A DNA stretch of 64,000 nt from Mediterraneibacter hominis (GTDB lineage: Bacteria > Bacillota > Clostridia > Lachnospirales > Lachnospiraceae). The notes beneath the pieces were generated by a model. That model made no database searches, was not told the DNA's origin, and saw only the letters and a program-made list of their open reading frames with translations. This document shows, piece by piece, positions 53,871-62,518 of the stretch. The translations under genes and the position numbers were made by a program. The stretch is taken from assembly GCF_014287475.1 (NCBI RefSeq), contig NZ_JACOPF010000001.1:1798001-1862000 (forward strand). The letters are read 5' to 3'. How positions within the stretch are numbered: position 1 is the first letter of the stretch; every line of letters starts with the position of its first letter.

Positions 53871-54893
53871 TTATCTCTCCATCTCTAATTGCGGTCCTAC
53901 TGTTTTATGTGCTTTTATTACTGTCTCTATTTCGCGCAAATCTGAGGACGGCAAATCTCCTGGGATTGTGTTTTTCACTGCGCTGGTCGCATTTCCGATT
54001 TCCAATGCCCTCTGGCAGTCATCCGGCTTAGACAAAAGCCCGTAGAGCACGCCGGATACATACGCATCTCCACTTCCAATCCGGTCTACAACTTCTATAT
54101 TACGGTAAGGTTCTTCTTCATAGAAGGTATCTTTTCGCGCATCATAAATCACAGAGCCGAACGTGTGCACTTTCGGACTGTGCACAATGCGCTGCGTGGA
54201 GGCAACAATAGAGATCGGATATGTTTCTGTAAAACTCTTCATGATCGATTTTGCGTTCCCTTCTTTTAAAAAGGTCAGGCGCGCCGTATCCTCAGAGCAG
54301 AAGAAAATATCTACATAGGGCAAAATCTCTTCGATACACTCCCGTGCCTCATTCCCCGTCCACAGATTGCCGCGGAAATTCACATCAAACGAAATGAGTG
54401 CCCCTGCTTCTTTGAATCTTTTCATCATCTCAACTGCTGTTTTTCTGCATTGACTGCTTAACGCCAGTGTGATTCCGCTTGTATGGAAACAGCGGGTCGA
54501 AGCGAATAGTTCTTCCTCGAAATCAGAAACAGCAATCTTATTTATAGAGGTATACATCCGATCATATACAATCCCTGGTTTTCTCGGATATGCTCCATTC
54601 TCATAGTAATATACCCCCAGACGCGCATCATGGGAATCGTCATATACAAGGTAATCGTCGCTGACTCCACAGAAACGAATCCTATTTTTTGCATAGGTTC
54701 CAATGTCGTTGGCAGGAAGCTTTGAAATTATGCCTGTGCGAAGTCCCAAGAGGGATACGCCCGATACGACATTTAATTCAGCGCCTCCTACCTGCTTTTG
54801 CAGTGTTTCCCCGCGGACAAGCCGCTCATTGCTAGGCGGTGACAGACGCAGCAGTACTTCTCCAAGCGCTAAAAGATCAAAGGATTTATTCAT
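53871..54893 (-). CDS. PfkB-family sugar kinase, probable 2-keto-3-deoxygluconate kinase (paralogue 1)
   Basis: A 340-residue ribokinase-fold kinase. The N-terminal GEVLLRLSP and VGGAELNVVSGVSLLG substrate motif are KDG kinase-like. The C-terminal motif DRIGSGDAYVSGVLYG carries the anion hole and catalytic Asp. It would make KDPG from 2-keto-3-deoxygluconate. It follows a second kdgK in the same direction 123 bp downstream of that gene; the two are clearly diverged, so substrate or regulation may differ. GGAGG precedes ATG 54893. Its 3' end abuts the hairpin cluster. Confidence 0.85.
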   Translation of the reverse strand: MNKSFDLLALGEVLLRLSPPSNERLVRGETLQKQVGGAELNVVSGVSLLGLRTGIISKLPANDIGTYAKNRIRFCGVSDDYLVYDDSHDARLGVYYYENGAYPRKPGIVYDRMYTSINKIAVSDFEEELFASTRCFHTSGITLALSSQCRKTAVEMMKRFKEAGALISFDVNFRGNLWTGNEARECIEEILPYVDIFFCSEDTARLTFLKEGNAKSIMKSFTETYPISIVASTQRIVHSPKVHTFGSVIYDARKDTFYEEEPYRNIEVVDRIGSGDAYVSGVLYGLLSKPDDCQRALEIGNATSAVKNTIPGDLPSSDLREIETVIKAHKTVGPQLEMER

Positions 54894-55016
54894 GGTTATA
54901 CCTCCGCATATTATTAGAGATGCTGCATGGCAGACAGCATCTCTCGACTTAATCTATATTATTTTAAAATGGGTTAGCTATTTTTTAAGAAAGCCTCGCC
55001 TTCTTTTGCAGGCATG

Positions 55017-56042
55017 TTATCTCTGAACACGTCCAGAGCCGTCTCCACCTGCCAGCTTCAGCACTTCGTCCATAGATACCATATTGAAGTCCCCTTCAAT
55101 AGAGTGTTTCAGGCAGGAAGCTGCAACTGCAAACTCGATTGTCGCCTGTGAATCATATCCGTTTAAGGAAGCACAGATAAGTCCGCCTCCGAAACTGTCT
55201 CCGCCACCTACACGGTCTACGATGCGCATTGCGTATTTCTTAGAGAAATAGTAATCCTTTCCATCATATAACATTGCAGACCAATTATTATCATTTGCAG
55301 AGATAGACTCTCTCAATGTAATCGCAACCTTAGAGAATCCAAACCTATCTGCCAGTTGTTTTGCTACATCTTTGTAGCCTTCGTGGTTTACTTCTCCTTT
55401 TGTTACATCTGTATCTGCCGCTTTGATTCCAAATACATCTGCTGCATCTTCTTCATTTGCGATACATACGTCTACATACTGACAGAGTTCACCCATCACC
55501 TTGCCGGCTTTTTCTTTAGACCACAATTTATTTCTGTAGTTTAAGTCGCAGGAAATTGTAACTCCTGCCTCTTTTGCAGCCTTGCACGCTTCCAGGCAGA
55601 TTGCTGCTACGTCGTCATTTAAGGCTGGTGTAATACCTGTGAAATGGAACCACTCTGCACCGTCAAATATTTCTTTCCAATTAAAATCAGAGGCACTTGC
55701 TGTAGCGATGGAAGAATTAGCGCGGTCATAGATTACTTTAGAAGGTCTCTGGGAAGCGCCTTTTTCCAGGAAATAAATACCAACTCTGTCTCCGCCGCGT
55801 GCGATATAGGAAGTATCTACTCCATATTTTCTCAAAGAATTTACTGCTGCCTGTCCGATTTCATGTTTCGGCAGTTTTGTTACGAATTTTGCGTCAAATC
55901 CATAGTTTGCAAGAGAAACTGCAACATTTGCCTCTCCGCCTCCATAGGTAGCGCCAAAAGAATCTGCCTGCACAAAACGGTAATATCCTTCTGGAGCCAG
56001 TCTCAACATAATCTCACCAAATGTAATTACTTTCTTTGCCAT
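55017..56042 (-). CDS. kdgK: 2-keto-3-deoxygluconate kinase (paralogue 2)
   Basis: A 341-residue PfkB kinase with GEIMLRLAPEGYYRFVQADS at the N-terminus, GGGEANVAVSLANYG for substrate and DRVGGGDSFGGGLICASLNG for catalysis. It phosphorylates 2-keto-3-deoxygluconate in the lower Entner-Doudoroff or pectin/uronate route. Its start is one base after the kdgA stop region, so they are co-transcribed and probably translationally coupled. AGAGGTAA precedes ATG 56042. Confidence 0.92.
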   Translation of the reverse strand: MAKKVITFGEIMLRLAPEGYYRFVQADSFGATYGGGEANVAVSLANYGFDAKFVTKLPKHEIGQAAVNSLRKYGVDTSYIARGGDRVGIYFLEKGASQRPSKVIYDRANSSIATASASDFNWKEIFDGAEWFHFTGITPALNDDVAAICLEACKAAKEAGVTISCDLNYRNKLWSKEKAGKVMGELCQYVDVCIANEEDAADVFGIKAADTDVTKGEVNHEGYKDVAKQLADRFGFSKVAITLRESISANDNNWSAMLYDGKDYYFSKKYAMRIVDRVGGGDSFGGGLICASLNGYDSQATIEFAVAASCLKHSIEGDFNMVSMDEVLKLAGGDGSGRVQR

Positions 56043-56043
56043 T

Positions 56044-56685
56044 TTATTTACCTCTGCTTTCCTTTACAATTTCAACTGCTTCTTTTACAAGCTCTCTGAT
56101 TTTATCAAATTCACCTGCTTTGACCAAATCCCCTTTTACCATCCAGCTTCCGCCGCATGCAAGAATTTTGTCACAGGCAAGATATTCTTTTACATTCTTT
56201 GCATTGATTCCACCTGTCGGCATAAACTTCACACCTACATATGGTGCAGCAATCGCCTTAATATATGCAAGTCCGCCAGCCTGTTCTGCTGGGAAGAACT
56301 TCACAACATCCAGTCCGTTCTCCAATGCCTGTTCTACATCACTTGGATTTGCACAGCCTGGTGTAATCGGAATTTGTTTCTCTACACAGTATTTTACGAT
56401 TCTCGGATTCAAGCCAGGACTTACAATAAATTTTGCGCCTGCTGCCACCGCGCGATCTACCTGATCCGTCGTCAGCACAGTACCTGCCCCAACCAGCATA
56501 TTCGGAAATTTTTCTGATATAATACGGATAGATTCTTCTGCGGCATCTGTCCGAAATGTCACTTCCGCACATGGAAGCCCGCCATCACAAAGTGCCTGTG
56601 CAAGAGGCTCTGCATCTTTCGGATCATTTAAAACAACAACAGGAACAATACCGATTTCTCCGATTTGTTTTAATACTTCGTTCAT
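56044..56685 (-). CDS. kdgA: 2-keto-3-deoxy-6-phosphogluconate aldolase
   Basis: A 213-residue class I aldolase (Eda type). Glu41 lies in CAEVTFRT, Schiff-base Lys129 in VVKFFPAE, and the phosphate site is in FMPTGGIN. It splits KDPG to pyruvate and glyceraldehyde 3-phosphate and may also act on 4-hydroxy-2-oxoglutarate. First in the operon with two KDG kinases. GAAGGAG precedes ATG 56685. A palindrome at 56707-56721 in its leader suggests IclR/KdgR-type repression. Confidence 0.95.
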   Translation of the reverse strand: MNEVLKQIGEIGIVPVVVLNDPKDAEPLAQALCDGGLPCAEVTFRTDAAEESIRIISEKFPNMLVGAGTVLTTDQVDRAVAAGAKFIVSPGLNPRIVKYCVEKQIPITPGCANPSDVEQALENGLDVVKFFPAEQAGGLAYIKAIAAPYVGVKFMPTGGINAKNVKEYLACDKILACGGSWMVKGDLVKAGEFDKIRELVKEAVEIVKESRGK

Positions 56686-56706
56686 CTCAATTCTCCTTCA
56701 ATAAAG

Positions 56707-56721
56707 TTTCATATTATGAAA
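56707..56721. promoter_or_regulatory. IclR operator in the kdgA leader
   Basis: TTTCATATTATGAAA is a perfect palindrome centred on 56714. The same CATATTATG core recurs at 56864-56880 before the iclR gene. It lies between the kdgA promoter and start codon. Confidence 0.75.
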
Positions 56722-56754
56722 ATATGTTCCGCTATGTGACACATCTTATTTACT

Positions 56755-56782
56755 AGTATACTCTGTGACGCTAAAAAGTCAA
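56755..56782 (-). promoter_or_regulatory. kdgA promoter
   Basis: On the minus strand TTGACT (56782-56777), 16-bp spacer, TATACT (56760-56755). The start site near 56748 precedes the operator. Confidence 0.7.
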
Positions 56783-56832
56783 GTATGAATAATGCTTAAA
56801 ATATAAGGACTCCTTTTGTGAATAAGTGACAG

Positions 56833-56861
56833 TTGCACAAGACCGGAAAATATGCTAAAAT
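56833..56861 (+). promoter_or_regulatory. iclR-araC promoter
   Basis: TTGCAC (56833-56838), 17-bp spacer, TAAAAT (56856-56861). The operator begins three bases after the -10. Confidence 0.65.
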
Positions 56862-56863
56862 TT

Positions 56864-56880
56864 GTTCCATATTATGAAAC
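56864..56880. promoter_or_regulatory. IclR operator at the iclR start site
   Basis: GTTCCATATTATGAAAC is a 17-bp near-palindrome (one mismatch) centred on 56872, sharing its core with the kdgA operator. Its position over the start site supports autorepression. Confidence 0.75.
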
Positions 56881-56893
56881 AGGAGTCTTTTAT

Positions 56894-57655
56894 ATGGAAA
56901 ACAAAAATCCTATTCAGGTTGCAGGCAGACTATTTGAAACGCTGGAGCTTCTCGCTGAGAAAGGTTCTCTGGGTTTGATGGAGATCAGCAGTAATTTAAA
57001 CTTAAACAAAAGTACGGTACATCGGGTCTTAAATTCTCTCATTTATATGGGTTATGCCAGACAGAACGAAGGAAACGGCAAATACGAACCTACTTTTAAA
57101 ATTGTCGATATGTCTAATAAAATCATGGGTAAGGTAGACGTCGTCAACATTGTCCGCCCTCATTTAAGAGCCTTGATGGAAATCACAAAGGAGACTGTAC
57201 ACTTCGTAGAACGTGATGGAATCGATGCCGTCTATATCGATAAGGTCGAGTCCTTCACGAATGGGATCCAGATGGTTTCCCGAATTGGCAGCCGTATTCC
57301 TCTGTATTGTTCTGGAGTCGGCAAGGCGATCGCTGCCCAGCTTTCCGAGTCCGAGGTTCAGGAATTGTGGGAAAGAAGCTCCATCGTCCGTATGACTCCT
57401 TATACCATCACAGATTATAAACAGTTTAAAGAAAACTTAGAGGAAGTCCGCAGACGGGGCTACGCGCTGGACAATGAAGAAAACGAAACAGGCGTGCGCT
57501 GTATTGCCGCAGGTCTTATAGATCATTCTGGGAAAGTACGGTATGCTTTTAGTATCTCTGCACCGGTCAACCGTATGGACAACGACAGAATACAAGAATT
57601 GTCCCACTATATTCTTGATGCAAAAGAACAAATGGAAAGTGAGCTGCGCCCATGA
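56894..57655 (+). CDS. IclR-family regulator (KdgR-like)
   Basis: A 253-residue IclR protein. The winged HTH is LMEISSNLNLNKSTVHRVLN with LIYMGYARQNEGNGKYEP. The effector domain has VHFVERDGIDAVYIDKVES, SRIGSRIPLYCSGVGKAIAA and GVRCIAAGLIDHSGKVRYAF. It resembles KdgR regulators that sense KDG. I choose ATG 56894 after CAGGAG. It is divergent from kdgA; matching palindromes lie in both promoters. Its stop overlaps the AraC gene start by 4 bases. Confidence 0.92.
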   Translation: MENKNPIQVAGRLFETLELLAEKGSLGLMEISSNLNLNKSTVHRVLNSLIYMGYARQNEGNGKYEPTFKIVDMSNKIMGKVDVVNIVRPHLRALMEITKETVHFVERDGIDAVYIDKVESFTNGIQMVSRIGSRIPLYCSGVGKAIAAQLSESEVQELWERSSIVRMTPYTITDYKQFKENLEEVRRRGYALDNEENETGVRCIAAGLIDHSGKVRYAFSISAPVNRMDNDRIQELSHYILDAKEQMESELRP

Positions 57656-58533
57656 AGAAGAAATTTCAGACAACATTCAGTACCCGCCAGTACATGTTGG
57701 CAAAGGATTTTGAAATCTATTATTACAGCACCCGTCATCTCTCCAAAATAGAAAATCATACTCATTCTTACTATGAATTTTATTTTTTTCTCGATGGGGA
57801 TGTGACCATGATCATTGAGGATTCTTCCTTTCTTTTAAAGAGGGGAGACGTGGTCTTGATTCCTCCAGGTATCCATCATTATGCGGTAATAAACAGCCAT
57901 GAGCAGCCCTACCGCCGGTTTGTACTCTGGATCAGCGTAGATTTCTGCAATCGTCTGCTTGCTCTTTCTTCGGACTATGTATATCTCATGCAGCGTGCAA
58001 TGGTTATGAAGAAATATATTTTTCACAATGACGTTATCGCTTTTAATGCAATCCAGTCTAAGGTTTTCCGCCTTATTGAGGAGATCCACTCTGATCGTTT
58101 TGGACATGCCTCACAGGTCTCTGTCTGTGTCAATGATTTACTGCTTCATTTAAACCGGCAGGCACATGAGCGTGAAAATCCTAAAGATGCCCGCAGTGGG
58201 CAAAACCTCTATCAGAATTTACTCTATTATATCGAGGATCATTTAGAAGAAGATCTTTCTCTTGAAAAGCTCTCTTCCGTATTCTATGTAAGTAAGTATC
58301 ACATTGCCCATGTATTTAAGGAAAATACCGGTCTTTCCGTTCACCAGTACATTTTAAAAAAGCGGCTCTCCGCCTGCTATCACGCCATTCAGAGTGGGGA
58401 AGGCATCAGCGGGATCTGCCTTCAATTTGGTTTTAAAGAATATTCTAGTTTTTACCGCGCATTTAAAAAAGAATTCGGCATATCCCCCAGAGAATGCCGG
58501 CATATAAATACTCATAAGCCGACGCAAAAATAA
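57652..58533 (+). CDS. AraC-family regulator with cupin sensor domain
   Basis: A 293-residue regulator. The N-terminal cupin barrel includes ENHTHSYYEFYFFLDGDVTM and LKRGDVVLIPPGIHHYAV. The C-terminal pair of HTHs includes LSLEKLSSVFYVSKYHIAHV-FKENTG and GISGICLQFGFKEYSSFYRA-FKKEFG. Translationally coupled to IclR (ATGA). Pairing two regulator types suggests a second input, such as an oligouronide, for a promoter elsewhere or for this same locus. A terminator follows. Confidence 0.92.
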   Translation: MKKKFQTTFSTRQYMLAKDFEIYYYSTRHLSKIENHTHSYYEFYFFLDGDVTMIIEDSSFLLKRGDVVLIPPGIHHYAVINSHEQPYRRFVLWISVDFCNRLLALSSDYVYLMQRAMVMKKYIFHNDVIAFNAIQSKVFRLIEEIHSDRFGHASQVSVCVNDLLLHLNRQAHERENPKDARSGQNLYQNLLYYIEDHLEEDLSLEKLSSVFYVSKYHIAHVFKENTGLSVHQYILKKRLSACYHAIQSGEGISGICLQFGFKEYSSFYRAFKKEFGISPRECRHINTHKPTQK

Positions 58534-58534
58534 C

Positions 58535-58575
58535 GGGAGCTTCACTCCTATAAAGTGATATGCTCCCAATTTTTT
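58535..58575 (+). terminator. Terminator of the iclR-araC operon
   Basis: GGGAGC (58535-58540) pairs with GCTCCC (58562-58567) and TCACT with AGTGA inside. A T-run at 58570-58575 follows. Confidence 0.85.
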
Positions 58576-58661
58576 GTTTAATTTCTATCTGTCGTCAAAA
58601 CTGGTTCGCTGATAAAGTCGTAAAATCTGGCAGAAGAAAGAGATGAGAACTATACCATTTT

Positions 58662-59693
58662 TCATAATTTTATAATCGGACAGAGCATGACCGGTTGATC
58701 TACTTTTTCTCGAGATGCTAACAGTTTCAGCTTCCCACTCTCCTCACTATATTCTATCACTGCTAAATTTCCGGAATATTGATTAGCAATGATAAGGTAT
58801 TTTCCGAAGACTTCAAAATCTCTCGGACCGCTTCCGCCGCTGGATATTATATTTTTCTTCTCCAGCAGACCATCCTCCTGTACCACAAAACTTGTAATGC
58901 TGTCGCTTCCTCTGTTGGAAACCAAGAGGACTCTCCCGTCCCGGCTAAATTTGATTGCAGCCGCAGTATTTTCCCCTCGGAAGTTGTCGTCTAATGAACA
59001 GATCTTCTGGATCATTTCATAATCAGATTTTTTCTTTTGATATATGTAGACATCACCTGTCAGTTCACATATGACATATAAGAAGTTTTTATACCTTTCA
59101 TGAACTGCGAAATGTCTTGGCCCGCTTCCCTGCGGAAGGAAAATTTTCCCGCACTCTTCTATTTTCCCCGACGTCCTGTCAAGAGTATAGCAGATAATAC
59201 AATCCAGTCCAAGATCACAGACAAACAAAATCCCTTCTATCATTTTTGAAAAATGGACATGCGGACCTTCCTGGCGTTCAGGCTCCTTGCCTCTGCCTGT
59301 ATGCTGTTTATGATCGGACATAAAAACAGGTTTCCCCTGTTCATCTAGTCGAAACACTGATAAACTTCCACTGGTATAATTTGATACGAACAAGAATTCT
59401 CCTTGTTCGTCCAGAGCCAAGTGACACGGATCAGCGCCCTGTGACGGAAGGGAATACAGATATTTCAGCTTTTCTTTTTCCAGAGAATATACTGCTATCC
59501 TTCCCTCCGGATTCAGTTCTTCTACAGAATACATGATTTTTCCATTCGGATGAATATATAAGTAGGATGGATTCGCAATGCCATCAATCGCTGTTGTACG
59601 CAGAAATTTCCCCCTGCTATCATCAAAATTATATTTATAAATACTCGTCTGGTCTTCTAATGCATAACTTCCAAGATAAAATTCATTTATCAT
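58662..59693 (-). CDS. Lactonase-family beta-propeller (6-phosphogluconolactonase-like)
   Basis: A 343-residue seven-bladed propeller of the Pgl/YbhE family. Repeated blades contain HPNGKIMYSVEE, GADPCHLALDEQGEFLFVSN, GPHVHFS, GSGPRHFAVHERYKNFLYVI and KFSRDGRVLLVSNRGSDSI. It probably hydrolyses a sugar-acid lactone, perhaps of the sugar imported by the ABC system upstream. Its start overlaps the LacI gene by 4 bases. Last in the MalE-F-G-LacI operon. Substrate not identifiable. Confidence 0.9.
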   Translation of the reverse strand: MINEFYLGSYALEDQTSIYKYNFDDSRGKFLRTTAIDGIANPSYLYIHPNGKIMYSVEELNPEGRIAVYSLEKEKLKYLYSLPSQGADPCHLALDEQGEFLFVSNYTSGSLSVFRLDEQGKPVFMSDHKQHTGRGKEPERQEGPHVHFSKMIEGILFVCDLGLDCIICYTLDRTSGKIEECGKIFLPQGSGPRHFAVHERYKNFLYVICELTGDVYIYQKKKSDYEMIQKICSLDDNFRGENTAAAIKFSRDGRVLLVSNRGSDSITSFVVQEDGLLEKKNIISSGGSGPRDFEVFGKYLIIANQYSGNLAVIEYSEESGKLKLLASREKVDQPVMLCPIIKL

Positions 59694-60715
59694 TTTCCTG
59701 TAGACTCCCTTTCTACAAACTCAAAATCTAAAATTATCTCTCTGTTTAACACCTTTTTCTTATGGATCATATCCAACATTATCTTGGCAGCAGTTTCTCC
59801 CATCAAAAATCTGGGCTGATCTATGGTCGTAAGGGAAGGTATACTGTACGCTCCCTGCTCAATCCCATCAAATCCAACTACCGCAATATCTTCCGGAACT
59901 GCATATCCTAATTCCGAAAGCGCCCGCATTGCTCCCAAAGCCGTAAGGTCCGATACAGCAAATATTGAATCGAAATCTACGCCCTTTTCGTGAATCTTAT
60001 AAATACACTCATAACCGCTTTCCATAGATAGGCGCTGATTGAAAAAAAGCAGTTCCTGATCTATTTCTATTCCATGCTCTTTCAATGCATTCTGATAGCC
60101 CTGGTATCTGGCTTTTCCCACATTTTCATCATCTGCTAAAGACATCAGAAGTACTGTTTTTCTTTTTCCCTTTTTACACAGAAAGTCCATCGCACTGTAT
60201 GCAGCACGTTCATTATTAATAGTAATACTGGCAAAATTCGAAGGGAGCTCATATCCACAAATAGGAATTTGTGACGTCACTGTAACAACCGGGACATATA
60301 AATCCGTCAGCATCTTCTTTGTATCAAAATGTTCCCCAAGGATAAAGATTCCGGAAACCTTTTTTTCTTCCATTATATTAATGCTTTGGGTCACTTTTTC
60401 TTCATCCATTTCTGTATCAAAAAGAAACATTCCAAAACCACTTTTTTGCAGCGTTCCCTCTATACCACGAATGATCTTTGAAAAACAAGGATTCGTAATA
60501 TCCGCAACAATCACACCCATACTATATGAATTATTAGATTTCAATCCTCTGGCGAATGCATTGGGCTTATATCCCAATCTCTGCATAGCCAGTTCTACTG
60601 CTTTGCGTGTTTTTGGACTTACATGGACGGCATCATTCAAAACTCTGGATACAGTGCCTGCTCCTACTCCTGCCTCTTTTGCTACATCCTTTATAGTTAC
60701 TGTCTTTTCTCCCAT
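59690..60715 (-). CDS. LacI-family regulator of the ABC-lactonase operon
   Basis: A 341-residue LacI protein. The HTH reads VTIKDVAKEAGVGAGTVSRV-LNDA, then SPKTRKAVELAMQRLGYKPN and a full sugar-binding domain (VGVIVADITNPCFSKIIRGI-like). I choose ATG 60715, preceded by AGGAGGAG; an upstream ATG at 60736 overlaps the permease gene. It is encoded inside the transport operon, whose promoter is flanked by two TGGAAT-CA-ATTCCA palindromes, so it probably represses its own operon. Confidence 0.92.
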   Translation of the reverse strand: MGEKTVTIKDVAKEAGVGAGTVSRVLNDAVHVSPKTRKAVELAMQRLGYKPNAFARGLKSNNSYSMGVIVADITNPCFSKIIRGIEGTLQKSGFGMFLFDTEMDEEKVTQSINIMEEKKVSGIFILGEHFDTKKMLTDLYVPVVTVTSQIPICGYELPSNFASITINNERAAYSAMDFLCKKGKRKTVLLMSLADDENVGKARYQGYQNALKEHGIEIDQELLFFNQRLSMESGYECIYKIHEKGVDFDSIFAVSDLTALGAMRALSELGYAVPEDIAVVGFDGIEQGAYSIPSLTTIDQPRFLMGETAAKIMLDMIHKKKVLNREIILDFEFVERESTGK

Positions 60716-60732
60716 ATGAGCTCCTCCTGAAA

Positions 60733-61554
60733 TCATCCTTTGACTGCTCCAGCCACAATTCCTTCAATAATATACCTTTGACCAAAGAAATAAAAAACAA
60801 TGGCAGGTATAATAGATAGTATAACAGCAGAAAGAGCAAGTTGCCACTGATTCACGTACTCACCAAAGTAAAAATAATAAGACAACGTAAGTGTTCTCAT
60901 ACTTTCTTTACTGATTGTAATGACTGGAAGCAGAAAATCATTCCAAATCCAGAGCATATCCAAAATTGCTACTGTAATCGTAATAGATTTCAAAAGAGGA
61001 AAAATGATTTGCCAGAAGGTTCTCCATGTTCCTGCACCGTCAATCATAGCTGCCTCTTCTAGTTCAAATGGGATATTTTTGATGAATCCATGGAACAAAA
61101 ACATTGCCATAGGGACTCCGCACCCTACATATATCACAATTTCTCCGAACAAGTGGTTCATGAGATTCAAACTGCTGGCAATCTTTACCAAAGGGATCAT
61201 CATTGCCTGAAACGGAACAAACATCATCGATATGATAATAATATAAATCACACTGCTGACACGAGGGAATCTGCGAACCAGCATATAAGCACCAAGGGCA
61301 CATACAATAATAATCCCTATGATACTTCCTGCTGTGATCATGAATGTATTAAAAAAGGCTCTGACATATCCCATACCATTCCATGCCTCAACAAAATTTT
61401 CCCAAATAACCGGCGAAGGAGCTGATACCGGATCTATTGTTACCTGTTCATATCCCTTCAGTGCATTGGATATAACAAAATACAAAGGTGAAATATAAAG
61501 CAACGCTATGATCCAAATAAAAACGCCAAATACGATCCTTGTCTTTGTTTTCAT
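60733..61554 (-). CDS. Carbohydrate ABC transporter permease (MalG type)
   Basis: A 273-residue permease with six hydrophobic segments. The EAA loop is FELEEAAMIDGAGTWRTFWQ, a match to the CUT1 signature EAA---G---------I-LP, and the C-terminus ends RYIIEGIVAGAVKG as in family members. It pairs with the MalF-type permease encoded 4 bases upstream. No ATPase is encoded here; CUT1 systems in Firmicutes often share a distant MsmK-type ATPase. Confidence 0.95.
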   Translation of the reverse strand: MKTKTRIVFGVFIWIIALLYISPLYFVISNALKGYEQVTIDPVSAPSPVIWENFVEAWNGMGYVRAFFNTFMITAGSIIGIIIVCALGAYMLVRRFPRVSSVIYIIIISMMFVPFQAMMIPLVKIASSLNLMNHLFGEIVIYVGCGVPMAMFLFHGFIKNIPFELEEAAMIDGAGTWRTFWQIIFPLLKSITITVAILDMLWIWNDFLLPVITISKESMRTLTLSYYFYFGEYVNQWQLALSAVILSIIPAIVFYFFGQRYIIEGIVAGAVKG

Positions 61555-61558
61555 CCTC

Positions 61559-62428
61559 TTATTCCTCCTTCTTTCTGGTCGCCGCCATCTGAATCAATGT
61601 GACAATTCCCAAAGCCAGCGCAAAAAGAACACCCTCTGCTGCTGCATAACTAAACCGATTACTCTTAAATGCTTCTCTGTAAATATAGAGTGTTGCCGAA
61701 ACCGTACTGTTAAATGGAGATCCTCCCGTCAGTGAAACATTCAAGTCATACATTTTAAACGCTGTTGAAATAGCCAGAAAAATACAAATGGTTATGGAAC
61801 TTCTAATCAATGGGAGAATAACCAGTCTGAGACGTTGAAAATTTCCAGCTCCATCTATCTTAGCACTTTCAATCAGTTCCGAAGGCACATTTTGCAGGGC
61901 CGCAACATAAATAATCATCAGATAACCGCTATACTGCCATACAAACACAATTAAAATCGTTAAAAAAGCATATGTTGGAGAAGTAAACCAGCCTACATCC
62001 AGAAAACTCCACTGTAGTTTTTCTGCAAGTTTCGGAAAGACATTTGAAAAAATAAAATTCCATATATAACCAACTACAAGTCCACCTATCAGCTGCGGAA
62101 GGAAAAATGCAGTGCGCAGTATGTTTTTTGTCTTCAACTTGCTATTTACTGCGAGAGCCAGCGCAAGTCCGATCACGTTTACTAAAATAACACTGCATAT
62201 TACAAACTTCAGAGAAAAAAGGCAGGCATTTCTAAAGCCTTCATCCTGGAAAATGTTGATATAATTTTCCAGACCCACAAAATTGCTTGTGGCACTCACG
62301 CCGTTCCAATCACGGAAAGATAAACGTATCCCTTCAAAAAAAGGAACCAGGCTGATCACAGTAAAGATCACGCACATGGGGGCCAGAAAACATATATATT
62401 CGATTATAGCTCTTCTTTTTTGGTTCAT
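61559..62428 (-). CDS. Carbohydrate ABC transporter permease (MalF type)
   Basis: A 289-residue permease with six hydrophobic segments. The signatures are SFRDWNGVSATSNFVGLENY in the first loop and the EAA motif PSELIESAKIDGAGNFQRLR. It forms a heterodimer with the MalG-type partner. It follows the binding-protein gene by 90 bases; GGGAG precedes ATG 62428. Confidence 0.95.
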   Translation of the reverse strand: MNQKRRAIIEYICFLAPMCVIFTVISLVPFFEGIRLSFRDWNGVSATSNFVGLENYINIFQDEGFRNACLFSLKFVICSVILVNVIGLALALAVNSKLKTKNILRTAFFLPQLIGGLVVGYIWNFIFSNVFPKLAEKLQWSFLDVGWFTSPTYAFLTILIVFVWQYSGYLMIIYVAALQNVPSELIESAKIDGAGNFQRLRLVILPLIRSSITICIFLAISTAFKMYDLNVSLTGGSPFNSTVSATLYIYREAFKSNRFSYAAAEGVLFALALGIVTLIQMAATRKKEE

Positions 62429-62518
62429 TTTTGCACAACTCCCTAATAATATAGCACTTTATTGTCTCTGTCCAACAGGGCTGCACCGTAAAACAGCACA
62501 GCCCGTCACCATATAGAT

